64,000 bases of DNA from assembly GCF_001976145.1 (NCBI RefSeq), contig NZ_MOXD01000009.1, positions 51 through 64,050 of the forward strand, read 5' to 3'. The stretch is from Serratia oryzae (lineage in GTDB: Bacteria > Pseudomonadota > Gammaproteobacteria > Enterobacterales > Enterobacteriaceae). This document shows positions 25,955 to 33,698 of this stretch, one piece after another; positions within the stretch are counted from its first letter, which is position 1; every line of letters begins with the position of its first letter. The position numbers were made by a program, and so were the translations under genes. A model generated the notes under the pieces. The model was not told the origin of the DNA. It did not search any database and saw nothing but the letters and a program-made list of their open reading frames with translations.

Positions 25955-25984
25955 ACTAGATAGGTCTAGTATCGTTTTTATAAT
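25955..25984 (+). promoter_or_regulatory. Promoter/operator of the BetR-receiver gene
   Basis: The inverted repeat ACTAGA-TAGG-TCTAGT (25955-25970) is followed 8 bp later by TATAAT (25979-25984), an ideal -10 box. No good -35 box stands at the right distance, and the inverted repeat would occupy that place. This suggests an activator- or autoregulator-dependent promoter for the gene at 26136. Confidence 0.5.
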
Positions 25985-26135
25985 ACATCGCTTCTAATAC
26001 CATGTTTGACTATAAAAGATGGCGTGTCAAGCAAGCTTTTAGTTTGAGATTGCATAATATACGAGTTTTCGATAACGTTTCTACACAGAGAGCATCAAAG
26101 CGACTGATAAATCAGTGAAAAAATCGAAGGATAAA

Positions 26136-26987
26136 ATGTATAACAATCATCAAAAATTCGATTCGCAGTCGATTGCAGGCAAAGTCAGGGAACTCTTTCT
26201 ACACCATGGAATTGGTAAGCGTCAGCATGCCAAGGAGCTCAGCCACATTCTGGATCTGAGTTTTTCACACGCTCATCGTAAGCTGAAGGGGCAAAGCCCG
26301 TGGACGCTGGAGCAAATCAGTCGGGTCGCCGTGGCGTTGGGCGAAAAACCGGCGGCCATTATTGATCTCGTGCCCGAAAGCGACGCGCTTGCGCAAACTA
26401 TGGCGCAGGATGCCATCTTTTGGGTTGCGGGTGTCGAGCTCCCTTGTGTTGGCTATATCGGTGATGAGTTAACGGGGGGCCGGTTGGCGGAATTTGTTGC
26501 CCTGCTGCAAGAAGGGCAATGGACCATCTACCGTGCCGATGAGGCACCCGCGGGCCAGCGTTTTTGCGTGGAGCTGATCGAAATCCGGCCAAACAGCGTT
26601 GAGGATGAACGCCTGAGCATCGCGGTGCTTGATGATGCCCACCAGGTGGCAGATGAGCTCACTAAGTATCTCAATGCGCAGGGTTTTAGCGCCGTTGCTT
26701 TCTACGACGTGGCCAGTTTCTGCCAGGCGTTGATCAAAAGCCCGTTCGATGGCTATGTGGTGGACTGGTTGATTGGCCAGGAAACGGCGCAAAAATGTAT
26801 TGAAACCATTCGCACTTCAGATCATCCCGATGCGCCGGTATTGGTATTGACCGGGCAACTGGGCACCGATCTGCGAGAGTCGGAAATTGCCAGGGCGATG
26901 CGCGATTACGACGTGCTTGGCCCTTATGAAAAACCGGTACGGCTCCATGTGATCGAAGCCGCACTGCAGCGTTGTTTTAATCTTTAG
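26136..26987 (+). CDS. BetR-type HTH plus C-terminal receiver domain regulator
   Basis: 283 residues. The N-terminal part (about 10-80) resembles the BetR helix-turn-helix domain, a phage-repressor-like fold (HAKELSHILDLSFSHAHRKL, then WTLEQISRVAVALGEKPA). A linker (90-155) is of unknown fold. The C-terminal part (160-283) is a two-component receiver with all key residues: acidic pair D166-D167, phosphoacceptor D210 in FDGYVVDW, T239 in VLVLTG and K266 in YEKPVR. Receiver after DNA-binding domain is the reverse of the common order. ATG at 26136 follows AAGGA; a GTG seven codons earlier is possible. It is convergent with, and overlaps by 11 bp, the hybrid kinase gene, its likely partner. Confidence 0.85.
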   Translation: MYNNHQKFDSQSIAGKVRELFLHHGIGKRQHAKELSHILDLSFSHAHRKLKGQSPWTLEQISRVAVALGEKPAAIIDLVPESDALAQTMAQDAIFWVAGVELPCVGYIGDELTGGRLAEFVALLQEGQWTIYRADEAPAGQRFCVELIEIRPNSVEDERLSIAVLDDAHQVADELTKYLNAQGFSAVAFYDVASFCQALIKSPFDGYVVDWLIGQETAQKCIETIRTSDHPDAPVLVLTGQLGTDLRESEIARAMRDYDVLGPYEKPVRLHVIEAALQRCFNL

Positions 26988-28761
26988 CTGCAAACAGTTT
27001 TGCCAGTGAAGCAGAGAGCATACTCATGCGCACCGGCTTCATCAGGTAGTCATCAAACATGGCTCGCTGTTCTGCCGACAGTAATTCAGGCGTGAAGGCG
27101 CTGATACCAATAATGGGAATGTTGCGGTTTGGGCCACGCTGGCTGCGCAACTGTTTTGCTACCGTAGTGCCATCAATCTCTGGCATCTGCAGATCGAGCA
27201 GCAAGGCGTCATAAGGGCGCCGCAGCAGCTTCTGCAATGCCCGTTCCGATGAATCACACAATTCATACCGATACCCCAGCTTGTCAAGCAGTGTGACAAA
27301 GGCGTGGCCGGCAGCCGGGTTATCATCCACCACCAGAATCTGCTGCTCTTTTTTCAATGCCGAGGTTTCGGGCTGCAGAGACTCTTCAGGTAACGTTTCT
27401 GCGCTGACTTCCACGGGAATGCTGACGATAAAGGTGCTGCCTTTTTTCAGCTCACTGCGCACCTCGATCGTGCCTTTGAGTAACTCGACCAGGCCGTGAA
27501 CGATCGCCAGCCCCATACCCACGCCGCTATATCGGCGGGTATGTGACTGATCTAACTGAGTGAATGGCTCAAAAATCTGTGGCAGCATCGCTTCTTCAAT
27601 ACCTATCCCGGTATCTGTGACTTCGATCAGCAGCGAGGTGCCCTGTAGCTGTTCACGCAGGCAACTGCGTAAGGTGATCGTACCGCTCTCGGTATATTTG
27701 AAGGCGTTGGTCAGCAGATTGGTGAGAATTTGCCGGATTCGCAGCGGATCGGAACAGATCAACGGTATGTTGAGGCCCAACTCGCAGATTAAGCTGATGT
27801 GTTTCTTGTGCGACAGCAGAACAATTTCGTCGGCAGTTTCTTCGATCAGTTTGTGGGCGTTAAACGGCACGATGCGCAGGACCATCATGCCGCTTTCCAG
27901 ATGGGCATAATCGGTTAAATCTTTCATCTGGCTTTCAATTTGCTGTGCCGCGCTCTCTAGCCGCTGGAAGGTATCCACATGTTCAGCCAGGAATTTTGTA
28001 TTCACCAATACATCAATGGCAGACATGATGCTTTGTAGCGAAGTTCGTAATTCGTGGCCGATAGCGCCCAAGAAGGCATTTTTAGTGCGGGTGGCCTTTT
28101 CTGCCTCAATGGCCAGCGCCTGCTGCTGAATGGTCAAACGCTGTTGGCGCAAAACCAGCACAGTAATCACGATCAGAGCGATGACCGAAAATATGATCAT
28201 CACCAATCCATAGAAAATAATCCGGCGCTTCTCAATAAAATCTTCATAAGCGCCGCTGCGTTGTTTAACTTCCGCATGGTCTGTCAGATTAGCCATTTCT
28301 ATCGATAACGGCTTAAGCCGGGTTAAGGTCTGCGAAATTTGCTGAAAGTTAATATTCTGCTCGCCGATCAGGGCATCCAGATGATCCATCTGGCGGAGCA
28401 TTTCTTTAACAACCTGCGGGTAGCCCGGCTCACGATACAAAGGCTGAGTGGATTCTGACACGGTTTCAAGCACATAAAAGCGCGAGTACAGGATCTCGAA
28501 TTTCAGCCTTAGTTCCTCGGCGTTATGCCGGCTGGCACTTTTTTGTTGCTCAATAAAGGTTTCAAACTCGGCAAGTTTGATGGCAAATTTTGCGATCGAC
28601 CACGAATAGTTTTCCTGCGTACCCGCAATGGCATACAACCCTTTTTGGGAGAGTATCGCGCTATAAGAATAAAGCGTGACCGCTGAGGCGACTAAAAACA
28701 GGGCTGCAAAAATGGCCGGAATCGCCAACTTACGGCCATTCTTAAAGGGGAACAGCTTCAT
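26977..28761 (-). CDS. Hybrid sensor histidine kinase with receiver domain
   Basis: 594 residues. Membrane segment 1 (about 13-33), a periplasmic helical region (about 35-180, no recognised ligand domain), membrane segment 2 (about 182-204), a dimerisation domain with H236 in FLGAIGHELRTSLQSIM, then a HATPase domain with ILTNLLTNAFKY, DTGIGIEE, FEPF and GVGMGLAIV. The C-terminal receiver has D479-D480, D523 (LLLDLQMPEIDG) and K575. No phosphotransfer (HPt) domain is present, so either direct transfer or an external HPt must reach the BetR-type regulator. The start ATG overlaps the upstream gene's stop (ATGA). Confidence 0.9.
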   Translation of the reverse strand: MKLFPFKNGRKLAIPAIFAALFLVASAVTLYSYSAILSQKGLYAIAGTQENYSWSIAKFAIKLAEFETFIEQQKSASRHNAEELRLKFEILYSRFYVLETVSESTQPLYREPGYPQVVKEMLRQMDHLDALIGEQNINFQQISQTLTRLKPLSIEMANLTDHAEVKQRSGAYEDFIEKRRIIFYGLVMIIFSVIALIVITVLVLRQQRLTIQQQALAIEAEKATRTKNAFLGAIGHELRTSLQSIMSAIDVLVNTKFLAEHVDTFQRLESAAQQIESQMKDLTDYAHLESGMMVLRIVPFNAHKLIEETADEIVLLSHKKHISLICELGLNIPLICSDPLRIRQILTNLLTNAFKYTESGTITLRSCLREQLQGTSLLIEVTDTGIGIEEAMLPQIFEPFTQLDQSHTRRYSGVGMGLAIVHGLVELLKGTIEVRSELKKGSTFIVSIPVEVSAETLPEESLQPETSALKKEQQILVVDDNPAAGHAFVTLLDKLGYRYELCDSSERALQKLLRRPYDALLLDLQMPEIDGTTVAKQLRSQRGPNRNIPIIGISAFTPELLSAEQRAMFDDYLMKPVRMSMLSASLAKLFAAKD

Positions 28762-29252
28762 TTGATCACTATCCGATTGATTTGCCAGATAAAGCGCGAG
28801 TTATACAGCGGTGAGTTTAATTCATTGCCACCGGTATCTCGGGGATAAATGAGAAATAATGGCCCAAAATTTCTTATTTTCAGCAGGGTGCCCCCCATTT
28901 TATAGGCCAGGATCATGCGATATTTATCAACATCGGTAATGGGGATATCGATGTAATAATCATTTAACGCATAAAACGTCATCGTGGTGCCCTTGGCACC
29001 CACCGTAGTTAATAATTCAGCCAGCGCCACACCTTCAAATTTTTCCTTTGGGGTCCATGATGTGCTGGTGGTAATCGACTGTACCGGCATGGCAAATAGC
29101 TGCTGATCGGTAAAGATATAGCGATGGTTTTCCTCATCAGTGAATTTGCTGATATTTCCTGTTATTTCCAGCGTAAAACTGAAGGCATAAGGTTGGCTGA
29201 TAACCAGGGCAGCGAATGCCAATGTGATAACGTTGAGCAGGCGGGTGAACAT
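28758..29252 (-). CDS. Exported small protein with sulfite-oxidase-like (molybdopterin) fold
   Basis: 164 residues with a signal peptide of about 24 residues (MFTRLLNVITLAFAALVISQ, then PYAFS). The mature part (FTDQQLFAMPVQSITTSTSW, FEGVALAELLTTVGAKG, YRMILAYKMGG, PLFLIYPRD) resembles short molybdopterin-oxidoreductase/SUOX-like domains. It contains no cysteine at all, so the Mo-ligand cysteine of YedY/sulfite oxidase is absent and catalysis is unlikely. Translational coupling (4-bp overlap) to the hybrid kinase suggests a periplasmic sensor or accessory subunit for it. The fold call is from pattern memory. Confidence 0.72.
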   Translation of the reverse strand: MFTRLLNVITLAFAALVISQPYAFSFTLEITGNISKFTDEENHRYIFTDQQLFAMPVQSITTSTSWTPKEKFEGVALAELLTTVGAKGTTMTFYALNDYYIDIPITDVDKYRMILAYKMGGTLLKIRNFGPLFLIYPRDTGGNELNSPLYNSRFIWQINRIVIK

Positions 29253-29513
29253 CAGAGTATTCCAATCATCATGGATAAAGATTTCAGAGTGACGAATTTA
29301 TCAGGCCGCTGGGTTATAGAGAACACCTTTAGGTTATAACGACGTTTCATCATGGCTCAATACTGAACGCTTGCAACACCAATCATGGTCAATGTGATGT
29401 AGGTCAGCTTTTTACGGACAAAAAATGAGCCTTGAATTAGCCAGCATTTGGCCTTGATGGTGGAAGCCCCGACATTGTCTGATAGGGAGGTTAAGTAACC
29501 AGGGGTCCAGATT

Positions 29514-31079
29514 ATGACATCTCATTTTAAAAACGAAATACAGACATTCGGACGCTCCCTATTATTGCCTATTGCCGTTTTAGCACCGGTAGGGATGTTA
29601 ATGGGGATCTGCAGCGCGCTTGGCCAGGCGTATATGATAGACAAGCTGCCATTTCTGGGTAATGCCTATTGCAAGGCGATCCTGTCTTCAGTCGGCTTAA
29701 TCAGCAGCGTCGTCTTTCAGAATATCCCGTTACTGTTTGCCATGGGGGTTGCCTATGGTATGTCGAAGAAAGAAAAAGGCATTGCGGTTTTCGCCTCGGT
29801 GATCGCGTATCTGGCTCTTCTGATCTCCATGCATGTGCATCTGAAGCTCATGGATCAATTGATTACAGATAATATGGCTCTGGTCGGGCAGGGCATGGTG
29901 CTGGGGATACACACGCTGAAAATAGAGGCGTTAGGGGGGATTATTGCCGGCTTGCTGGCTGCCAAAGTGACTGACAGGTTTTATCGGCTGCAACTCCCGC
30001 TGGCATTTGCCTTTTTCAGCGGTAAAAAATCGGTCGCCATCCTGTCAATCGCCTTTACTATTCCGGTCGGCCTGCTGATCCCCTTTGTCTGGGACGTTTT
30101 TACCTACGGAATGAGGAGCATCTCCACCATCATGATGGCACCGAATATTGGTGCCGGGATCTACATGACTTTGAACCGCTTGCTGATCCCGTTTGGTTTA
30201 CACCACGTGCTGAGTTCGACGGTGCGCTTTACCGAAGCTGGCGGCACCTATCTGATTGATGGCCAAACCTACGTAGGCATTCTGCCTGCCATGAACAAAA
30301 TCCTGTTTGAGCTCGGGCCAAATCACCCGGCGTGGAATGAGTTTATGCCGACGCTGTCGAGCTATCTGGCCTCATCACAGATGTTGACTACCCTGTTCCG
30401 CGTTCCGGCTATCGGCCTGGCGATGTATCACATGGCCTATCTCAAGAACAAGAAATTTGCCAAGGGGATGATTCTGACCGTGGTGCTGACCGCGTTTCTT
30501 GGCAATATTACCGAACCGCTGGAATTCTCTTTCCTGTTTATTGCTCCCAAACTGTTTATTGTCTATGCGATATTGTGCGGCCTGTTAACCATTCCTCTGC
30601 AAATCCTGGAAGTGTCGATTGGCTATATTCGCGGGACGATCTTTGACTTCGGTATTTTCGGGCTGATGTATGAAAATACCCACTGGGTGAACCTGATTCT
30701 TCTGGGAATGGTTAACTTTGTGGTGTTCTATTTTGTCTTCCGCTATGCGATTGGCAAATTCGATATTAAAACTCCTGGCCGCGAAAATGAAATGGCGGAT
30801 AGCGCCCTGCTGAATAATAAAGAGTACGACAAGGTAGCGCAGTTAGTGGTGGAAGGTTTAGGGGGCAGGAGCAATATCAAGCGGGTGGAAAACTGTGTAT
30901 CACGGCTGCGTATCGATCTTGGCGATCAGAAGCTGCTGAATATGGAGTTGCTGAAAGAAGCGGGATCTTTGGGGACCTTTATTCCCTCCAGTAACCATAT
31001 TCACGTCGTTTTTGGGCCACACGTCGAGTTTGTCCGCAATGCGGTAGACGATCACCTGGCCGGCACGACGCAACGTTAA
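29514..31079 (+). CDS. PTS system EIICB component, glucose/GlcNAc-type family
   Basis: 521 residues. The EIIC membrane domain (about 1-415) has the family blocks FGRSLLLPIAVLAPVGMLMG, FGLHHVLSSTVRFTEAGGTY, a GNITEPLEFSFLF substrate region and many hydrophobic segments. The C-terminal EIIB domain carries the phospho-acceptor C461 in RVENCVSRLRIDL. No EIIA domain is fused, so a general EIIA-Glc is probably shared. It imports and phosphorylates a sugar whose identity is not given by sequence. First gene of a three-gene unit, with the lyase starting 11 bp downstream. AGGGG lies 8 bp before the ATG. Confidence 0.9.
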   Translation: MTSHFKNEIQTFGRSLLLPIAVLAPVGMLMGICSALGQAYMIDKLPFLGNAYCKAILSSVGLISSVVFQNIPLLFAMGVAYGMSKKEKGIAVFASVIAYLALLISMHVHLKLMDQLITDNMALVGQGMVLGIHTLKIEALGGIIAGLLAAKVTDRFYRLQLPLAFAFFSGKKSVAILSIAFTIPVGLLIPFVWDVFTYGMRSISTIMMAPNIGAGIYMTLNRLLIPFGLHHVLSSTVRFTEAGGTYLIDGQTYVGILPAMNKILFELGPNHPAWNEFMPTLSSYLASSQMLTTLFRVPAIGLAMYHMAYLKNKKFAKGMILTVVLTAFLGNITEPLEFSFLFIAPKLFIVYAILCGLLTIPLQILEVSIGYIRGTIFDFGIFGLMYENTHWVNLILLGMVNFVVFYFVFRYAIGKFDIKTPGRENEMADSALLNNKEYDKVAQLVVEGLGGRSNIKRVENCVSRLRIDLGDQKLLNMELLKEAGSLGTFIPSSNHIHVVFGPHVEFVRNAVDDHLAGTTQR

Positions 31080-31090
31080 GAGGAAACAGC

Positions 31091-32443
31091 ATGCGCGCAC
31101 TATACGACTCTAAAAGCAAAACCATCGATCACCAGGGGATGAAAGATCTGTTCACGCACGAAGCCAGGGTGCAGTCATGGCTCGATGTGGAAGGTGCGCT
31201 GGCGCTGGCGCAGGCCGAAGTTGGCATGATCCCGGCCGCTGCGGCTGAAAACATCGCCGCCAACTGCCGCCTCGAGCGGATCGATCTTGCCGAGGTTGAC
31301 CGCCTGTTGCGCCAGATTGGCCACGGTTTTGTTCCGGTGATCAAGGTGCTGGTCAAAGCCTGTGATGCAGAAAGCGGTAAGTATGTGCATTACGGGGTGA
31401 CCACCCAGAATATTCAGCAAACCGCCCATCTGCTGATCGTGAAAAAATTCCACCTCAAGCTGATGAAGTTCGTGGATGCCACGCTGGTCAATTTGGCGCG
31501 CTTGGCGAAAACGCATAAAAACACCCTGATGGCGGGGCGTACTCACGGTAAACACGCTCTGCCCATCACTTATGGCTATAAGGTTTCGGTATGGATTTAT
31601 GAACTGCTGGCGGCGGTGGAGCGCATGCAAGAGGCGGAAAAACGGGTATTTACCGTGATGATGGGCGGCGCGGTGGGGGCGTTTCACGCCACCGGTGAAG
31701 CGGGCAGAACGGTGCAGGATCGGGTTGCTGAGCAATTGGGTATGCATTCGATGCTGGTGCCTTCACGCAATGCCAGGGTGTTCCGCGCTGAGTACATCAC
31801 TAACCTGTGCCTGCTGGCGACAACGCTGCATAAAATCGCCGAAGAGGTCTATCAAACCTCCAGCGAAGAGTTTGGTGAGGTATCGGAAGCGTTCACCAAG
31901 GGCACGGTGGGCAGCAGCACCATGCCGCAAAAGGTTAATCCCAAGCTGGCCAAAGGGATTATTGCCAATGCGCAGAAGCTGTATTCAGTGCTGACGGCGG
32001 CGCTTTACGTGTGCCCGCGGCCGTTTGAGGCCGACAGTTCCGCCTACTTCATCTTTGATGCCAGCCTGCAGGAAAGCATTGAGCTGATGGCTGAAATCAT
32101 CCTGCGTGCCGAAGAACTGACGCGTACGCTGGTGATTAACCCTGAACGGATGCATGACAACGTGATGCTGACGCACGGGCTGATTAACAGTGAAAAAATC
32201 ATGATGAAACTGGTGGATAAGCTGGGTAAAGATCCGGCTCACGAGCTGGTTTACCACATGGCGATGCGCAGCACGCATGAACACCTCGAGTACGGCGAGA
32301 TATTGCGTAACGATCCGCTGATGGCGGAAAACTTCAGCGCCGCTGAGATCGCGGAGCTGCTGGATCCCGCCTGCTATACCGGTTTGTGCGCCGTGTTGGC
32401 GGATGAGCTGGCCGAGCGGGTGCTGGAGAGAAGCCATGAATAG
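31091..32443 (+). CDS. Aspartase/fumarase-superfamily lyase, PurB-like, unknown substrate
   Basis: 450 residues. Superfamily signature GTVGSSTMPQKVNPKLA with catalytic serine S275/S276, plus YVHYGVTTQN (about 98-107) and GRTHGKHALPIT (H152), the regions that bind the leaving fumarate in adenylosuccinate lyase. True purB is normally elsewhere in enterobacteria, so this is a paralogue. Superfamily members cleave N- or C-succinyl compounds and release fumarate. Sitting between a sugar PTS and a NagA-like enzyme, it may remove a C4-dicarboxylate group from an imported phosphorylated sugar conjugate. That reaction is inference. Confidence 0.85.
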   Translation: MRALYDSKSKTIDHQGMKDLFTHEARVQSWLDVEGALALAQAEVGMIPAAAAENIAANCRLERIDLAEVDRLLRQIGHGFVPVIKVLVKACDAESGKYVHYGVTTQNIQQTAHLLIVKKFHLKLMKFVDATLVNLARLAKTHKNTLMAGRTHGKHALPITYGYKVSVWIYELLAAVERMQEAEKRVFTVMMGGAVGAFHATGEAGRTVQDRVAEQLGMHSMLVPSRNARVFRAEYITNLCLLATTLHKIAEEVYQTSSEEFGEVSEAFTKGTVGSSTMPQKVNPKLAKGIIANAQKLYSVLTAALYVCPRPFEADSSAYFIFDASLQESIELMAEIILRAEELTRTLVINPERMHDNVMLTHGLINSEKIMMKLVDKLGKDPAHELVYHMAMRSTHEHLEYGEILRNDPLMAENFSAAEIAELLDPACYTGLCAVLADELAERVLERSHE

Positions 32444-33656
32444 CCTGCGTTCTGGGGTGATTAAATCCAACAGAATTGTCTTCCCCGATGGGATCAAGGC
32501 GGGTTATTTACTGGTGCAGGGCGGGAAAATCAGTGGGTTTCATACCCACTGTTCCGCTGGCTATATCGACTACAGCGAGCAGATTATTATGCCGGGCTTT
32601 GTCGACATCCACGTCCATGGCTGGGGACGGGGGTCTTTTGCCTACAAAGGGAATAACGCCTCGCTGAAGTGGATGAGCCACGATTTGGTGAAGGCCGGTG
32701 TGACCGCCTATCTGCCAACGTCTGGCACGATGCCAAACGCTTTTCTTGAGGCCTCGCTGGCGGCGGCGGCAGGCTACATTGCCGCTGCCACACCTGCCGA
32801 CGGGGCAGAAGCCATTGGCATCCATATGGAAGGCCCCTACATCAGCGAGAAGCACCTGGGCATGCAGCGGGCGGATTGCCTGCAGTGGCCCAGCGTTGAG
32901 GGATTCGAGCACTTCAACCGCCTGGCGGGGCAGAACATCCGCCTGATGACGCTGGCACCGGAGCTGGAAGGCGCTCTGGAGCTTATCCGGCATCTGCGGG
33001 CGCAGGGCATTACCGCCTCAGCGGGCCACACCGATGCCACGTTTGCTGAAATTAGCGCCGCGATCGAAGCCGGTTTAAGCCATTTCACTCACGCTTACAG
33101 TGGGATGCGCGGCTTTCACCACCGTGAGCTCGGGGTAGTTGGGGCGCTGATGTACTATCAGGACACCTATGCAGAAGTGGCGAAGCAGAGCGGCATTACC
33201 ATTAAGCCAGAGGCCTTTGACCTGCTTTATCGTTTGAAGCGCGATCGGCGTCTGGTGCTGATGAGCGACTGCATGGGTTATGTCGATTTCCCCGAAGGCT
33301 ATGAATTTTATCACTATCTGCGTAAAGAGACCTTCCGCATCAAGCAGGGGCAACTGGAGATTGCCACGGACGGTGGCGATACGCGCCAGGTTTGCCCGTG
33401 TGACTATGAAGCGGTGCAGCAGTTGGAGATGAATTTTCTCGATTCAGTGAAGAATATCGTCGATCGTCTGGAACATGGCCTGGTTTCAGTGGCGAGGATC
33501 GCGTGCGAAAATCCAGCGTTTCTGGCGGGGGCGCAGGATCGCAAAGGTTCGCTGTTGGCCGGTAAAGATGCCGATATTCTGGTGCTGGATAACGATTTGA
33601 ATCTGCTTGATGTTTACTGCCGCGGAGTGCGTCAGGCGCAGATCGCGACGGTTTAA
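32436..33656 (+). CDS. NagA-like amidohydrolase
   Basis: 406 residues, amidohydrolase superfamily close to N-acetylglucosamine-6-phosphate deacetylase. Metal and catalytic residues: H59 and H61 in GFVDIHVHGWGRG, E132 in HMEGPYIS, H198 in SAGHTDATF, H219 in FTHAYSGMRG and D278 in LMSDCMGY. The HxH pair (not QxN as in E. coli NagA) suggests a two-metal site. ATG at 32436 lies inside the lyase gene (8-bp overlap), so the two are translationally coupled. Expected to hydrolyse an N-acyl or amide bond of the PTS-imported sugar phosphate. Substrate not known. Confidence 0.86.
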   Translation: MNSLRSGVIKSNRIVFPDGIKAGYLLVQGGKISGFHTHCSAGYIDYSEQIIMPGFVDIHVHGWGRGSFAYKGNNASLKWMSHDLVKAGVTAYLPTSGTMPNAFLEASLAAAAGYIAAATPADGAEAIGIHMEGPYISEKHLGMQRADCLQWPSVEGFEHFNRLAGQNIRLMTLAPELEGALELIRHLRAQGITASAGHTDATFAEISAAIEAGLSHFTHAYSGMRGFHHRELGVVGALMYYQDTYAEVAKQSGITIKPEAFDLLYRLKRDRRLVLMSDCMGYVDFPEGYEFYHYLRKETFRIKQGQLEIATDGGDTRQVCPCDYEAVQQLEMNFLDSVKNIVDRLEHGLVSVARIACENPAFLAGAQDRKGSLLAGKDADILVLDNDLNLLDVYCRGVRQAQIATV

Positions 33657-33698
33657 AACCTTCCTCACGAGGCCGCCAACGGTTGGCGGCCAGTCTGT

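Noticed and set aside
31091-32443. Annotation as purB (adenylosuccinate lyase of purine synthesis)
   Set aside because: It is coupled to a PTS and a NagA-like gene, starts MRALYDSKSK, and sits far from the usual purB context. A paralogue with another substrate is more likely.
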